Source: Nocardia aobensis NBRC 100429 (GTDB taxonomy: Bacteria; Actinomycetota; Actinomycetes; Mycobacteriales; Mycobacteriaceae). Taken from it: a stretch of DNA of 64,000 nucleotides. The notes below the pieces were generated by a model, which was not told the DNA's origin, searched no databases, and saw only the letters and a program-made list of their open reading frames with translations. Location of the stretch: NCBI RefSeq assembly GCF_000308375.1, contig NZ_BAFQ01000134.1:1-64000 (forward strand), in the 5' to 3' direction. Positions 53,751 through 63,702 of this stretch are shown one piece after another. Every line of letters starts with the position of its first letter. Position 1 is the first letter of the stretch. The translations under genes were made by a program, and so were the position numbers.

Positions 53751-54269
53751 TTGACCGAACTACGCCGCGAGGAGCCCCGGCCCGGCGCATCCGCCGACCG
53801 GCCGGTCGATCCGGATATCGATCTGCACGTCCCGTCCCAGCGCCGCGAACTACTGCGCGAACACGGCGCCGTACTGGCGGTGATCGGGCTGGGTGGCGGA
53901 TTGGGCGGTCTGGCCCGCTACGGCCTGACCCAGCTGCTGCCGACCCGCCCCGGGCAGTTCCCGTGGGGCACCTTCACCGAGAACGTCCTCGGCTGCCTGG
54001 CCATCGGCGTGCTGATGGTGCTGATCACCGAGGTGTGGTCGGCGCATCGACTGGTGCGGCCGTTCCTCGGGGTCGGATTTCTGGGCGGGTTCACCACCTT
54101 CTCCACCTACGCCGTCGAGATCCGCAATCTGCTGCAGCCCGGTTCGGCCGTGACGGCGTTCGTCTATCTGGCCGCGACGTTGCTGAGCGCGCTGCTCGCG
54201 GTGCTCGCCGGGGTGACGGTGACGCGAATGACGGTGCTTCGCAAGGTGATTCGAGGGGAGGCACGGTGA
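53751..54269 (+). CDS. crcB: Fluoride channel subunit CrcB/Fluc 1
   Basis: A 172-residue four-helix fluoride exporter subunit. The core GLGGLARYGLTQLLPTRPGQ, the conserved PWGTFTENVLGCLAIG and GFLGGFTTFSTYAVE (with the Phe/Thr-Ser-Thr residues lining the pore) are clear. A 45-residue hydrophilic N-terminus is longer than usual. The TTG start has UAGGAG seven bases upstream, which lies in the leader hairpin. It overlaps the second crcB by four bases; such pairs form a heterodimeric dual-topology channel. Confidence 0.93.
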   Translation: MTELRREEPRPGASADRPVDPDIDLHVPSQRRELLREHGAVLAVIGLGGGLGGLARYGLTQLLPTRPGQFPWGTFTENVLGCLAIGVLMVLITEVWSAHRLVRPFLGVGFLGGFTTFSTYAVEIRNLLQPGSAVTAFVYLAATLLSALLAVLAGVTVTRMTVLRKVIRGEAR

Positions 54270-54628
54270 CCGTCGTCCTGGTATTCGCCGGTGCGGTGCT
54301 CGGTGCCCCGGCCCGCTATCTCACCGATCGGTTCGTGCAGGCACGCCACGACAGCCTGTTTCCGTGGGGCACGCTGACGGTCAACATCGTCGGCTGCCTC
54401 ATCCTGGGCGCGCTCACCGGTGGTGCGGCCGGCAGTCCGGTGCTGGCGTTCGCCGGCACCGGATTCTGCGGGGCGCTCACCACCTACAGCACCTTCGGCT
54501 ATGAGACGGTCCGGCTGCTCGAACAGCGCGCCGTGTTCTACGCCGCGATGAACGTGGTGATCAGCGTGATCGCCGGACTGGGTGCCGCACTGCTCGGCTA
54601 TGCCGTCGCGCACGCGCTGATCGGCTGA
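54266..54628 (+). CDS. crcB: Fluoride channel subunit CrcB/Fluc 2
   Basis: A 120-residue partner of the upstream subunit, with GAPARYLTDRFVQ, LFPWGTLTVNIVGCLILG and GFCGALTTYSTFGYETVRL. The GTG start overlaps the previous stop (GTGA). Four helices are predicted. The 3' end lies 12 bp from the convergent PucR-type gene. Confidence 0.93.
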   Translation: MTVVLVFAGAVLGAPARYLTDRFVQARHDSLFPWGTLTVNIVGCLILGALTGGAAGSPVLAFAGTGFCGALTTYSTFGYETVRLLEQRAVFYAAMNVVISVIAGLGAALLGYAVAHALIG

Positions 54629-54640
54629 GGACTCGCGTAC

Positions 54641-55858
54641 TCAACCGGCTCGTCCGTGCGGCTGGTCCCAGACCAGCGCCAGATACATGCGGGCCCGCTC
54701 GCGCGGCGAATCCAGGCGTTCTCCGAGCAGATCGTGCAGCCGGTCCATGCGGTAACGCACGGTCTGCGGGTGGATGTGCAGATCGTCGGCGACCGCGTGC
54801 CGGTCGCCCATGTTCCACAGCCAGCTGCGCAGCGTTTCGACCAGCCGGTCGCGCTTACCGTCGGGCAGCTCCCGAAGTGGTTGCAGCACTTGGGCTCGCA
54901 GCGTTTCCAGCAGCCATTCGTCACGATTGGCGATGATGGTGTCGAGTTCCTCGGCGACCACGACCGGCGATCCGGACAGCACCCCGGCCTTGCGCAACCG
55001 CAGCGCGGTGCGAGCGATCCGCATACCGGTCGGCAGCAGGTCCAGTGTGAGCGGATGACCGATCACCGCGTCGCAGCCCCGCAGCGCGGCGACGAGCCGG
55101 GTGATCCGCCCGCCCAGCATCGGACTGGGCACGATCGCCCCGATCGCGTCGTCGCGCCGGATCGGCAGGCAGTGACCGCCGAGATGTTCCACCACCCCGC
55201 AGGAGCGCGCATCGGCCGGATCGGCGAGGACCACCGCGACCTCGGGGGGCAGTTGCCAGCCCGCGCGCTCGGCGGCCAGCCGGATTCCGATGGTGTCGGA
55301 ACGCCCGGAGAGCAACATTTCCGCCAATTCCTCGCGATGGCGTTCCCGGGCCGCGCTGGACGCGGATTGTTCGAGCACATAACCGTGTGCGGAGGCCGCG
55401 GAGAATTCGTCGACGAAGGCGAAAACGGCCTCCGCCAGCACCGCGAGGACCTCCGGCCCCAGGTCGAGTTTCAGCGCCGTTTCCGCGACGTGATGCCAAG
55501 CCGCGCGGGCGCCGACCTGGTACGCGCCGAGCAGATCGGACAGGTCCGCGCCGTCCTGCAGTTGCTGGCGGCCGACCTGTTCGAAAACCAGCTGCGTCGG
55601 CGGCGGAACGCCCTCACCAGCGGAATCGCCTGTGCGCGGCCCGTGTTCGGCCAGGTCCAGCAGCCGATGGACGAACAGCACGCCGACCTCGGCCACCTCG
55701 GGGCGATGGTCGTCGAGATAGCGCGCGTAGTCGGGCCACTCGGCGGCGAGCAGATCACGAACCTCGTCCAGAAGATCGGGCATCCTAGCGTCGAGTTCCT
55801 CCGAAAGCTGCTCCAATGCCTCCGGTGTTATCGGAATTTCATTATGGGAATCGCTCAT
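54641..55858 (-). CDS. PucR/CdaR-type transcriptional regulator
   Basis: A 405-residue regulator with a sensory N-terminal region, a GGDEF-like middle domain and the PucR C-terminal HTH (TLRSWLWNMGDRHAVADDLHIHPQTVRYRMDRLHDLLG). The ATG has a GAGAGGA site five bases upstream. It is divergent from hpnC across about 105 bp that contain a perfect palindrome, so it is the natural candidate for controlling the hopanoid operon. A GATAAT box with TTGGCG 16 bases before it is a candidate promoter on this strand. Confidence 0.87.
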   Translation of the reverse strand: MSDSHNEIPITPEALEQLSEELDARMPDLLDEVRDLLAAEWPDYARYLDDHRPEVAEVGVLFVHRLLDLAEHGPRTGDSAGEGVPPPTQLVFEQVGRQQLQDGADLSDLLGAYQVGARAAWHHVAETALKLDLGPEVLAVLAEAVFAFVDEFSAASAHGYVLEQSASSAARERHREELAEMLLSGRSDTIGIRLAAERAGWQLPPEVAVVLADPADARSCGVVEHLGGHCLPIRRDDAIGAIVPSPMLGGRITRLVAALRGCDAVIGHPLTLDLLPTGMRIARTALRLRKAGVLSGSPVVVAEELDTIIANRDEWLLETLRAQVLQPLRELPDGKRDRLVETLRSWLWNMGDRHAVADDLHIHPQTVRYRMDRLHDLLGERLDSPRERARMYLALVWDQPHGRAG

Positions 55859-55914
55859 TCGAGTCCTCTCCGACTCGATTATCTTCCGGATACAAAAAAC
55901 GCCAACCGGAATCA

Positions 55915-55929
55915 CTTCAACGGTTGAAG
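55915..55929. promoter_or_regulatory. Palindromic operator in the hopanoid promoter region
   Basis: CTTCAACGGTTGAAG, a perfect inverted repeat with 6-bp arms and a 3-bp centre, lying 34 bases before hpnC and 57 bases before the divergent regulator gene. It is a likely regulator-binding site. Confidence 0.5.
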
Positions 55930-55962
55930 ATTTGAGCCCTGTGTTGCGTTCACCATCGAATC

Positions 55963-56817
55963 ATGGACGCAGCGACAGCCCCGGCCCGCTGGCTGCGGGC
56001 CCGTGAAAAGGAAGAGAACTTTCCCGTCGCGCTGCGGTGGTTGCCGCGCGAACCACGCCGGCACCTGCACGCGGTCTACGCAGCCACCAGGTTAATCGAC
56101 CAGGTCGGCGACGCGGCCCCGGGCGATCGTGTGTCGCACCTGCTGACGCTGCGCGCCGACCTCGCCGGTCTCTACCAGGGTCGCACACCCGACGATCCGG
56201 TGCTGCAGATGCTGGCCCCCACCGTGGCGGCGTGCGATCTGCCGCAGGAGGCGTTCCAGGAATTGATCGAGGCGAATCTGCTCGATCAGCGCGTCGGCCG
56301 CTACGCCACCTTCGAGGATCTGCTCGGCTACTGCCGGCTGTCGGCGAATCCGGTGGGCCGCTTGGTGCTGGCGGTCTTCGACCAGTCCACCCCGGACACG
56401 GTGGCACTGTCGGATCGGGTGTGTTCGGCCCTGCAGGTTCTCGAGCACTGCCAGGACGTGGCCGAGGACTACGCGGCCGGGCGCATCTATCTGCCGCAGG
56501 ACGATCTGGCCGCAGCCGGGGTCGCGGAAGCGGCGCTGGCCACCGGCGGACCGGGTGATCCGGCGTGCCGGACGGTGGTGCTCACCCAGGTCGAACGCTG
56601 CGAATCGATGCTCGGCGAAGGCGCTCCGCTGGTCGCCCGGCTCACCGGATGGGCCCGGCTCGCGGTCTCGGGATATCTCGCGGGCGGCTGCGCGACCGCG
56701 CGAGCGCTGCGCGTGGCCGAGGGCGATGTGTGGAGCCAACCGGTGCGGCCCCGGCACGTCGACACCGTGGCCTCGATGGTCACGCTGCTCGGCAAGGCCA
56801 CGGTGGTGCCGCAGTGA
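55963..56817 (+). CDS. hpnC: Squalene synthase-family enzyme HpnC
   Basis: A 284-residue trans-isoprenyl diphosphate synthase-type protein. In the three-step bacterial squalene route HpnC converts presqualene-type intermediates to hydroxysqualene. The second Asp motif is intact ([17 protein letters not shown], Asp 165 and 169). The first reads LIDQVGD (46-50) instead of the usual DDxxDE, keeping a D-x3-D pair. It is the first gene of the hopanoid operon and overlaps hpnD by four bases (GTGA). Confidence 0.9.
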   Translation: MDAATAPARWLRAREKEENFPVALRWLPREPRRHLHAVYAATRLIDQVGDAAPGDRVSHLLTLRADLAGLYQGRTPDDPVLQMLAPTVAACDLPQEAFQELIEANLLDQRVGRYATFEDLLGYCRLSANPVGRLVLAVFDQSTPDTVALSDRVCSALQVLEHCQDVAEDYAAGRIYLPQDDLAAAGVAEAALATGGPGDPACRTVVLTQVERCESMLGEGAPLVARLTGWARLAVSGYLAGGCATARALRVAEGDVWSQPVRPRHVDTVASMVTLLGKATVVPQ

Positions 56818-57722
56818 GCAGTATCGCGACCGGGCCGACCACGGTGGCGGCCTATGACACCTGTGAACGGATCACCCGCATCGAGGCCAAGAACTTCTAC
56901 TACGGCATCCGGCTGCTGCCCCCGGAGAAGCGCTCGGCGCTGTGCGCTCTCTACGCGCTGGCACGGCGCATCGACGATATCGGCGACGAGCAGGGCGAAC
57001 CGGCCGCCAAAACCGAGGCGCTGACCCTGTTGCGCAAGGAATTGGACAAGGTCACCGGCGGCGCCGGAACCGATGATCCGGTGCTGTTCGCCGTCGCCGA
57101 CACCGCTCGGCGCTATCCCGTGCCACTGGGCGCGTTCGGCGAACTGATCGACGGGGTGCAGGCCGATGTCGACGGCGTCACCTACACCGATTTCGGCGAG
57201 CTCACCCACTACTGCCGCTGCGTGGCCGGGGCGGTGGGCCGCTTGTGCCTGTCGATCTTCGGCTCCGGCGGCGATCCGTGCGCGCCGCTGTACGCCGATC
57301 AGCTCGGGATCGCGTTGCAGCAGACCAACATTCTGCGCGATATCCGCGAGGATCTCGGCAACGGCCGCGTCTATCTGCCCCGCGACGAACTGCGGCGCTT
57401 CGGCGTCCAACTGGAACTCGACGCCGGTGGGGCGCTCGACGATCCCAACGGCGGACTGGCCGCGCTGATCCGCACCGGCGCCGAGCGCGCCGAGAACTGG
57501 TACTGCCTGGGGTTGCGTCTGATTCCGCATCTGGACGGCCGCAGTGCCGCCTGCTGCGCGGCGATGGCGGGTATCTACCGGCGGCTCAACGAGCGCATCC
57601 GCGCCAATCCGGTGGCCGTCTACAACCGGCGGCTGTCGTTGAGCGGACGGGAGAAGACACGCGTCGCCTCCGGCGCGCTACTGCAGTATTCGATGACCAC
57701 ATTCGGGTGGGGCCCGCGATGA
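56814..57722 (+). CDS. hpnD: Presqualene diphosphate synthase HpnD
   Basis: A 302-residue enzyme that condenses two farnesyl diphosphates to presqualene diphosphate. Both Asp-rich motifs are complete: [12 protein letters not shown] (54-59) and [18 protein letters not shown]. The GTG start overlaps the hpnC stop, and its own stop overlaps hpnE (ATGA). The family resemblance to bacterial phytoene synthases is high, but the neighbours settle the role. Confidence 0.92.
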   Translation: MSSIATGPTTVAAYDTCERITRIEAKNFYYGIRLLPPEKRSALCALYALARRIDDIGDEQGEPAAKTEALTLLRKELDKVTGGAGTDDPVLFAVADTARRYPVPLGAFGELIDGVQADVDGVTYTDFGELTHYCRCVAGAVGRLCLSIFGSGGDPCAPLYADQLGIALQQTNILRDIREDLGNGRVYLPRDELRRFGVQLELDAGGALDDPNGGLAALIRTGAERAENWYCLGLRLIPHLDGRSAACCAAMAGIYRRLNERIRANPVAVYNRRLSLSGREKTRVASGALLQYSMTTFGWGPR

Positions 57723-59188
57723 CGGCGCGGGTGGCCGTGGTGGGCGGCGGGCTCGCGGGGATGACCGCGGCCCTGCGCTGCGCGGACGCCGGATATGCGG
57801 TGCGGCTGTTCGAATCCCGGCCCTGGCTGGGCGGGCTGACGCATTCGTTCCCCCGTGGTGAGCTGTGGATCGACAACGGCCAGCACGTATTCCTGCGCTG
57901 CTGCGACCGCTATCTCGCGCTGCTGGATCGGCTCGGCATGCGCGATGCGGTCCGGCTGCAACCGCGCCTCGACATCCCGGTATCCGGCGGCGGACGGGTG
58001 GGCCGGTTGCGGCGGTTGCCGCTGCCGGCGCCGCTGCATCTGAGTTGGGCGCTGCTGCGCTATCCCTGGTTGTCGCCGGGCGCGCGGCTACGCTTCGTCC
58101 GGGCCGCGCTGGCACTGCGGGCGGTCGACACCACCGATCCACGGACGGACGCAACGAGTTTCGGTGACTGGTTGCGTGCGCACGGTCAGGATCGCGATGC
58201 CGTCGACAGCCTGTGGGATCTGGTCGGCATTGCCACCCTCAACGCCCGGGCCGACGACGTATCGCTGGCATTGGCCGCCACCGTATTCCAGGTCGGCTTG
58301 CTCACCGACTCGGACGCGGCGGATATCGGCTGGTCGCGTATCCCGTTGCGCCAGTTGCACGGCGACGCCGGACAGGCGGCACTCACCGCGGCGGGTGCGA
58401 CGGTGATCCACGAGAAGGTCACAGCCGTCCGGCGGGCCGAGGCCGGCTGGTCGGTGCACACCGGCGACAGCGAATATGCCGCCGACGCGGTCGTCTCGGC
58501 GGTGCCCCCGACGGCGGCGCAGACGCTGCTGCCCGCCGACGCGGTGGACCTGCCCGCGAATTGGGCTGCGGCCCTGGGCAGTTCGCCGATCGTCAACATT
58601 CATGTGCTCTACGACCGGCCGGTGATGGACGAACCGCTGCGAGCCGGCGTCGGCACGGTCGTGCAGTGGGTGTTCGACCGGACCGATGCATCCGGGTTGC
58701 GCACCGAGGCAGGCCCCCGCGGCGCGGCTACGACCGACGGCCCCGGCGCGGCGGGGGCAACGGGCCCGCTTCCCGCCGGCGCGCAGTATCTGGCCGTCTC
58801 CGTCTCCGCCGCCGACGCATTCATCGATCGCCCGGTCGCCGAGCTGCGCCGGGAATTCCTGCCCGCCCTCGAACAGCTGCTGCCCGCCGCCCGTACGGCA
58901 CAGGTGGCCGACTTCTTCGTCACTCGCGAACGCCATGCGACGTTCCGGCCCGCGCCGGGCAGCGCGCGGCTGCGTCCGCCCGCGGCCACCGCATCGCCCG
59001 GTCTGGCGCTGGCCGGGGCGTGGACCGACACCGGCTGGCCCGCGACCATGGAGGCCGCCGTGCGCAGCGGGGAAGCCGCCGCGGCGGAGGTCATTTCGTA
59101 TCTGGCGGGGTTCCGTCCCCGCGCCGGTGCCGCCGAGCGCACCGGTACGCCCGAACCCCGCACGCGGATATCGGAGGTGATCAGATGA
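57719..59188 (+). CDS. hpnE: Hydroxysqualene dehydroxylase HpnE
   Basis: A 489-residue FAD-dependent amine-oxidase-fold enzyme that reduces hydroxysqualene to squalene. It has the dinucleotide-binding [37 protein letters not shown] and the C-terminal FAD block [25 protein letters not shown] Gly/Ala-rich insert (about 330-355) is longer than in most relatives. It overlaps both hpnD and the next gene by four bases. Confidence 0.92.
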   Translation: MTARVAVVGGGLAGMTAALRCADAGYAVRLFESRPWLGGLTHSFPRGELWIDNGQHVFLRCCDRYLALLDRLGMRDAVRLQPRLDIPVSGGGRVGRLRRLPLPAPLHLSWALLRYPWLSPGARLRFVRAALALRAVDTTDPRTDATSFGDWLRAHGQDRDAVDSLWDLVGIATLNARADDVSLALAATVFQVGLLTDSDAADIGWSRIPLRQLHGDAGQAALTAAGATVIHEKVTAVRRAEAGWSVHTGDSEYAADAVVSAVPPTAAQTLLPADAVDLPANWAAALGSSPIVNIHVLYDRPVMDEPLRAGVGTVVQWVFDRTDASGLRTEAGPRGAATTDGPGAAGATGPLPAGAQYLAVSVSAADAFIDRPVAELRREFLPALEQLLPAARTAQVADFFVTRERHATFRPAPGSARLRPPAATASPGLALAGAWTDTGWPATMEAAVRSGEAAAAEVISYLAGFRPRAGAAERTGTPEPRTRISEVIR

Positions 59189-60201
59189 CGGTGACAACCC
59201 TGTCCACGGTCGATGCCGACGGTCATGCCGTCCGGTCGGCGCTGTCCGACGCCGTCGGACGGCTCGACGACGCGATCCGCCCGATGGTCGCCTATCACCT
59301 CGGCTTCTGCGACGAACACGGCCGCCCGGTCGTCGCCGACAGCGGCAAATCGGTGCGGTCGCGGCTGACCATGCTCGCCGCCCACGCCGCCGGCGGCGAC
59401 GGACTCTGCGGAGTCCCCGGTGCGGTGGCGGTCGAACTCGTGCACAACTTCTCGCTCGTGCACGACGACCTGATGGATCGCGACGCCACCCGCCGGCATC
59501 GCCCGACGGTGTGGGCGGTGTGGGGAGATCCGGTCGCGGTGCTGGCCGGTGACGCGATGCTCTCGCTGTCGCACGAGGTGCTGCTCGATTCCGGCTCCCC
59601 GCATGCGATGGCGGCGGCCCGGCTGGTCGGGAAGGCGACTCAGGAGCTGATCATCGGCCAGGCCGCCGACGTCGACTTCGAACATCGCAACGACGTGGGC
59701 CTGGCCGAATGTATCCGCATGGCCATGGGCAAGACCGCGGCGCTGCTCTCGGCGAGTGCCGCGGTCGGCGGCGTCCTGGCCGGGGCGCCACCGGCGACGG
59801 TCGCGGCGCTGCAGGCCTACGGCGACGACATCGGCCTCGCCTTCCAGCTCGTCGACGATCTGCTCGGCATCTGGGGCGATCCGGCGGTGACCGGCAAACC
59901 GGTGTTCTCGGATCTGCGCTCGCGCAAGAAGTCGCTGCCGGTCACCTGGTGCCTGGAATCCGGCCGCCCGGCCGGGCAAGCGCTGGCGCAGTGGCTGGCG
60001 CAATCGGGCGAACCGAGCGAGCACGATCTGCGGGCCGCCGCCGACATGGTCGAGACCGCCGGTGGCCGGCGCTGGGCACGGGCCGAGGCCCGGCGGCGGG
60101 TGCGCACCGCCCAGCAGGCCCTCACCACGGCCACCCTCACCCCCGAATACCGCCGGGAGCTCTGTGACCTGGCGGATTTCATCGTGGAACGGAGTGCATA
60201 G
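59185..60201 (+). CDS. Polyprenyl (farnesyl) diphosphate synthase
   Basis: A 338-residue all-helical prenyltransferase that builds the FPP used by HpnD. The first Asp motif is HDDLMD (DD at 94-95), the second QLVDDLLGIWGDP (224-232). The residue run SGKSVRSRL stands where GKRxRP is usual, a small deviation at the diphosphate-binding site. Chain length cannot be read safely from sequence; FPP or GGPP are both possible, and context favours FPP. Starts in an ATGA overlap with hpnE. Confidence 0.9.
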   Translation: MTVTTLSTVDADGHAVRSALSDAVGRLDDAIRPMVAYHLGFCDEHGRPVVADSGKSVRSRLTMLAAHAAGGDGLCGVPGAVAVELVHNFSLVHDDLMDRDATRRHRPTVWAVWGDPVAVLAGDAMLSLSHEVLLDSGSPHAMAAARLVGKATQELIIGQAADVDFEHRNDVGLAECIRMAMGKTAALLSASAAVGGVLAGAPPATVAALQAYGDDIGLAFQLVDDLLGIWGDPAVTGKPVFSDLRSRKKSLPVTWCLESGRPAGQALAQWLAQSGEPSEHDLRAAADMVETAGGRRWARAEARRRVRTAQQALTTATLTPEYRRELCDLADFIVERSA

Positions 60202-60203
60202 GA

Positions 60204-62222
60204 ATGACAGTCACCCACACCGGCAATTCGGCAGCGAACCGGCGGACCGCGTTCGATCCGGCGCCTGGCGCCGGCGAACTGAGCGCGGTCCGCGCCGCCA
60301 CCGACGCGGCGGTGCGGCTGCTGCGCTCTTCCCAGCACGAACAGGGCTGGTGGAAGGGCGAATTGGCGACCAATGTGACGATGGACGCCGAAGATCTGCT
60401 GCTGCGGGAGTTCCTCGGCATCTCCACCCCGGACGTGACCGAGCCGGCGGCGCGCTGGATCCGATCACAGCAGCGCGCCGACGCGACGTGGGCGACCTTC
60501 CACGGCGGCCCCGGCGACCTGTCGACCACCGCCGAGGCGTGGGTGGCCCTGCGGCTGGCCGGTGACGACCCCGCCGCACCGCATATGCGCGCCGCCGCCG
60601 ACTTCGTGCGCGCCGAAGGCGGGATCGAGGCCTCGCGGGTCTTCACCCGAATCTGGTTGGCGCTGTTCGGGTTGTGGTCCTGGGACGATCTGCCGAATCT
60701 GCCACCGGAGCTGGTGCTGTTCCCGTCCTGGTTTCCGCTCAACATCTACGACTGGGGATGCTGGGCCCGCCAGACCGTGGTGCCGTTGACCGTGGTGGCC
60801 ACACTGCGGCCGTGCCGCCCGCTGCCGTTCGGCATCGACGAATTGCGGACCGGCGCGCCCCGGGCCCGCCGCGCGCCGCTCACCTCCCTGGCCGGAGTGT
60901 TCCAGCGTGTCGACACGGTACTGCACACCTACGCGCGACTGCCGCTGAATCCGCTGCGCGATGTGGCGATGCGGCACGCCGCGGAGTGGATTCTGGCCCG
61001 CCAGGAGGCCGACGGCGGCTGGGGCGGAATCCAGCCGCCGTGGGTGTATTCGCTACTGGCCCTGCACCTTCTGGGCTATCCGCTCGATCATCCGGCGATG
61101 CGGGCGGGCATCGCGGGCCTGGACGGCTTCGTCGTCCGCGAACAGACACCGGAGGGCGAGCTACGGCGGCTCGAAGCCTGCCAGTCACCGGTGTGGGATA
61201 CCGCGTTGGCGACGGCCGCGCTGCTGGACGGCGGAGTGGCGCCGGACGATCCGGCGGTGCTGCGGGCCACCGACTGGCTGCTGGGTGAGCAGATCACCGC
61301 CGGCGGCGACTGGCAGGTGCGCCGGCCGCATCTGGAACCCGGCGGCTGGGCGTTCGAATTCGCCAACGACGTCTACCCCGACACCGACGACACCGCCGAG
61401 ATCGTCATTGCGCTGCATCAGGTTTCGCATCCGGACCGCCGTGTACTGGATACCGCGATCGAACGCGCGGTGCGCTGGACGGTCGGCATGCAGTCCGCCG
61501 ACGGCGGGTGGGGCGCCTTCGACGCCGACAACACCTCGATCCTGCCGACGAAACTGCCGTTCTGCGATTTCGGCGCCGTCACCGATCCGCCCTCGGCCGA
61601 TGTGACCGCGCACGTGGTGGAGATGCTGGCGGTACTCGGCCGCAGCGGTGATCGCGCATGCCGGCGCGGCGTGCGCTGGCTGCTCGATCATCAGGAGTCC
61701 GACGGTTCCTGGTTCGGGCGCTGGGGCGCCAACCACGTCTACGGCACGGGCGCGGCGGTACCGGCGCTGGTCGCGGCGGGCACGAGCCCGCGGTCGACGA
61801 CGATCCGCGCGGCGGTGCGCTGGCTGGAAGCCCATCAGAACGCCGACGGCGGATGGGGTGAGGATCTGCGCTCCTATCGGGAGCCGGAATGGGTCGGCCG
61901 CGGCGAATCCACCGCCTCGCAGACCGCGTGGGCGCTGCTGGCCCTGCTGGCCGCCGAGGAACACGACTCTCCCGCCGTACGCCGCGGCATCGACTGGCTG
62001 GTGCGCACACAGCGACCCGACGGCGGCTGGGACGAGGACCTGTTCACCGGCACCGGATTCCCCGGCGATTTCTACATCAACTACCACCTGTACCGGCTGG
62101 TGTTCCCGATCTGGGCACTGGGGCGGTATGTGCGGCGACAGACCGCATCGGGCGGCGAGGACCTCAGCGCCGGCACCGCGCGCTCGAACGGAACCGGCAC
62201 TGCCGGTCGGGACGGGAGCTGA
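60204..62222 (+). CDS. shc: Squalene-hopene cyclase
   Basis: A 672-residue membrane-associated triterpene cyclase that folds squalene to hopene and diplopterol. The proton-donor motif is DTDDTA (393-398). Several QW repeats are visible, such as QEADGGWGG, QSADGGWGAF, QESDGSWFGRWG, QNADGGWGEDL and QRPDGGWDEDLF. Length and layout match bacterial Shc. It starts two bases after the prenyl synthase stop and ends four bases before the next gene. Confidence 0.96.
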   Translation: MTVTHTGNSAANRRTAFDPAPGAGELSAVRAATDAAVRLLRSSQHEQGWWKGELATNVTMDAEDLLLREFLGISTPDVTEPAARWIRSQQRADATWATFHGGPGDLSTTAEAWVALRLAGDDPAAPHMRAAADFVRAEGGIEASRVFTRIWLALFGLWSWDDLPNLPPELVLFPSWFPLNIYDWGCWARQTVVPLTVVATLRPCRPLPFGIDELRTGAPRARRAPLTSLAGVFQRVDTVLHTYARLPLNPLRDVAMRHAAEWILARQEADGGWGGIQPPWVYSLLALHLLGYPLDHPAMRAGIAGLDGFVVREQTPEGELRRLEACQSPVWDTALATAALLDGGVAPDDPAVLRATDWLLGEQITAGGDWQVRRPHLEPGGWAFEFANDVYPDTDDTAEIVIALHQVSHPDRRVLDTAIERAVRWTVGMQSADGGWGAFDADNTSILPTKLPFCDFGAVTDPPSADVTAHVVEMLAVLGRSGDRACRRGVRWLLDHQESDGSWFGRWGANHVYGTGAAVPALVAAGTSPRSTTIRAAVRWLEAHQNADGGWGEDLRSYREPEWVGRGESTASQTAWALLALLAAEEHDSPAVRRGIDWLVRTQRPDGGWDEDLFTGTGFPGDFYINYHLYRLVFPIWALGRYVRRQTASGGEDLSAGTARSNGTGTAGRDGS

Positions 62223-62226
62223 CCGT

Positions 62227-63702
62227 ATGACCCGGCCCGGAACCGTCTGCGCCCCGCTCCTATCGGAGTGGGCAGCACTGCGGGGCGCCGCCACGGCGCC
62301 CGTGGTACACACCGGGCGGGGTCCGCGGCGGCGCTACGACGCCGCCGCGGCGGGCCCGGTCGCGGTGGCGGGAGTCGCGGGTGCGCTGACCACAGAGCTG
62401 CGTCCCGGCGATCTCGTGGTGGCCAGCGAGATTCGGCGCAACGGTACCGAATTACCCAGTCCCGCAGCGATTCTGCTGCACAGAGAATTGCTGCGACTCG
62501 GGCTGCCGGCACGGCTCGGGCCGGTGTATTCCGCCGAACGCGTCGTCACCGGCCGGGCGCGAGCCGCGCTGGCGGAGTCCGGCGCGCTCGCCGTCGATAC
62601 CGAAACGGCGTTCCTCGCCGCCGACGCCCCCGACGGACAGGCCGTCGCGATCCGGGCGATCGTCGACACCCCGGACGCGCCGCTGCTCCGCCCGGGCACG
62701 ATATGGCGTGGGGTGCGGGCACTGCGTTCACTGCGCGCGGCGGCGCCGGCGCTGGACCGGTGGTCGGCGGCGACCGGTGATCGCGAGATCCTGCTCGCCG
62801 GTCCGCGTTCGTTCTGCGCCGGGGTCGAGCGGGCGATCGAGATCGTCGAGCAGGCCCTGGACCGCTTCGGCGCACCGGTGTACGTGCGGCGTCAGATCGT
62901 GCACAACAGCCAGGTGGTGCGCGAACTGGCCGGGCGGGGAGCGGTTTTCGTCGAGGAGCTCGATCATGTGCCCGAAGGCGCGGTGGTCGTGCTCGCCGCG
63001 CACGGGGTGGCCCCGGAGGTCCGCCGCCAGGCCGAACGCCGCCGCCTGCGCGTGATCGACGGCACCTGCCCGCTGGTGTCGAAGGTGCATGCGGAGGTGC
63101 GCGCCTTCGCCGCCGCGGACAAGACGGTCTTCCTGATCGGGCACGCCGAGCACGAGGAGGTGGTGGGCACCCGCGGCGAGGCGCCCGAGAACGTCGTCGT
63201 GGTCGCCGATCCGGAAGCGGCCGCCCGGGTGTCGCCACCGGATCCGGATCGGGTCGCCTACGTCACGCAGACCACCCTGGCCGTCGCGGAAGCCGAGGCC
63301 ACGGCCGCCGTACTGCGGCAACGGTTTCCGGCATTGAGCGGGCCGCGCAAGGACGACATCTGTTACGCCACCACCAATCGCCAGCAGGCGGTGCGCGCGG
63401 TGGCCCGCGAATCGGACCTGGTGCTGGTGCTGGGTTCGCGCAACTCCTCCAATTCGCTGCGGCTGGCCGAGGTCGCCGCGGCCGAGGGCGTGGCGGCGCA
63501 TCTGGTGGAGGACGCCGGTGAGGTCGAATTGAACTGGCTGGCCGGCACCCGCCGCATCTGCGTCACCGCCGGCGCGTCGGCACCGCCGTATCTGGTGGAC
63601 GACCTGGTCGAGGCCCTGTCCGGGCTCGGCGCCCTCCGGGTCCGCCACACCACCGTGACCGAAGAGAGTGTTCGATTCAACCTGCCTCGGGAGGTGAGCT
63701 GA
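62227..63702 (+). CDS. HpnG-IspH fusion protein
   Basis: A 491-residue two-domain protein. Residues 1-180 resemble a nucleoside-phosphorylase-type HpnG, with ELRPGDLVVASEIRR, VYSAERVVTGRAR and GALAVDTETAFLA in the place of the phosphorylase DME motif. Residues 187-491 are IspH, the last MEP step, with the three cluster Cys in GPRSFCAGVERAI (Cys 197), VIDGTCPLVSKVH and DDICYATTNRQQAV. HpnG trims adenosylhopane to ribosylhopane. The fusion joins precursor supply to side-chain processing. It lies between shc and hpnH. Confidence 0.85.
   Translation: MTRPGTVCAPLLSEWAALRGAATAPVVHTGRGPRRRYDAAAAGPVAVAGVAGALTTELRPGDLVVASEIRRNGTELPSPAAILLHRELLRLGLPARLGPVYSAERVVTGRARAALAESGALAVDTETAFLAADAPDGQAVAIRAIVDTPDAPLLRPGTIWRGVRALRSLRAAAPALDRWSAATGDREILLAGPRSFCAGVERAIEIVEQALDRFGAPVYVRRQIVHNSQVVRELAGRGAVFVEELDHVPEGAVVVLAAHGVAPEVRRQAERRRLRVIDGTCPLVSKVHAEVRAFAAADKTVFLIGHAEHEEVVGTRGEAPENVVVVADPEAAARVSPPDPDRVAYVTQTTLAVAEAEATAAVLRQRFPALSGPRKDDICYATTNRQQAVRAVARESDLVLVLGSRNSSNSLRLAEVAAAEGVAAHLVEDAGEVELNWLAGTRRICVTAGASAPPYLVDDLVEALSGLGALRVRHTTVTEESVRFNLPREVS

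Noticed and set aside
55963-57722. Carotenoid (phytoene synthase) cluster
   Set aside because: hpnE, shc, the HpnG domain and hpnH in the same operon fix the pathway as hopanoid synthesis.
57805-57816. GTTCGAATCCC, like a tRNA T-loop
   Set aside because: It lies inside the hpnE coding frame and no cloverleaf can be formed around it.
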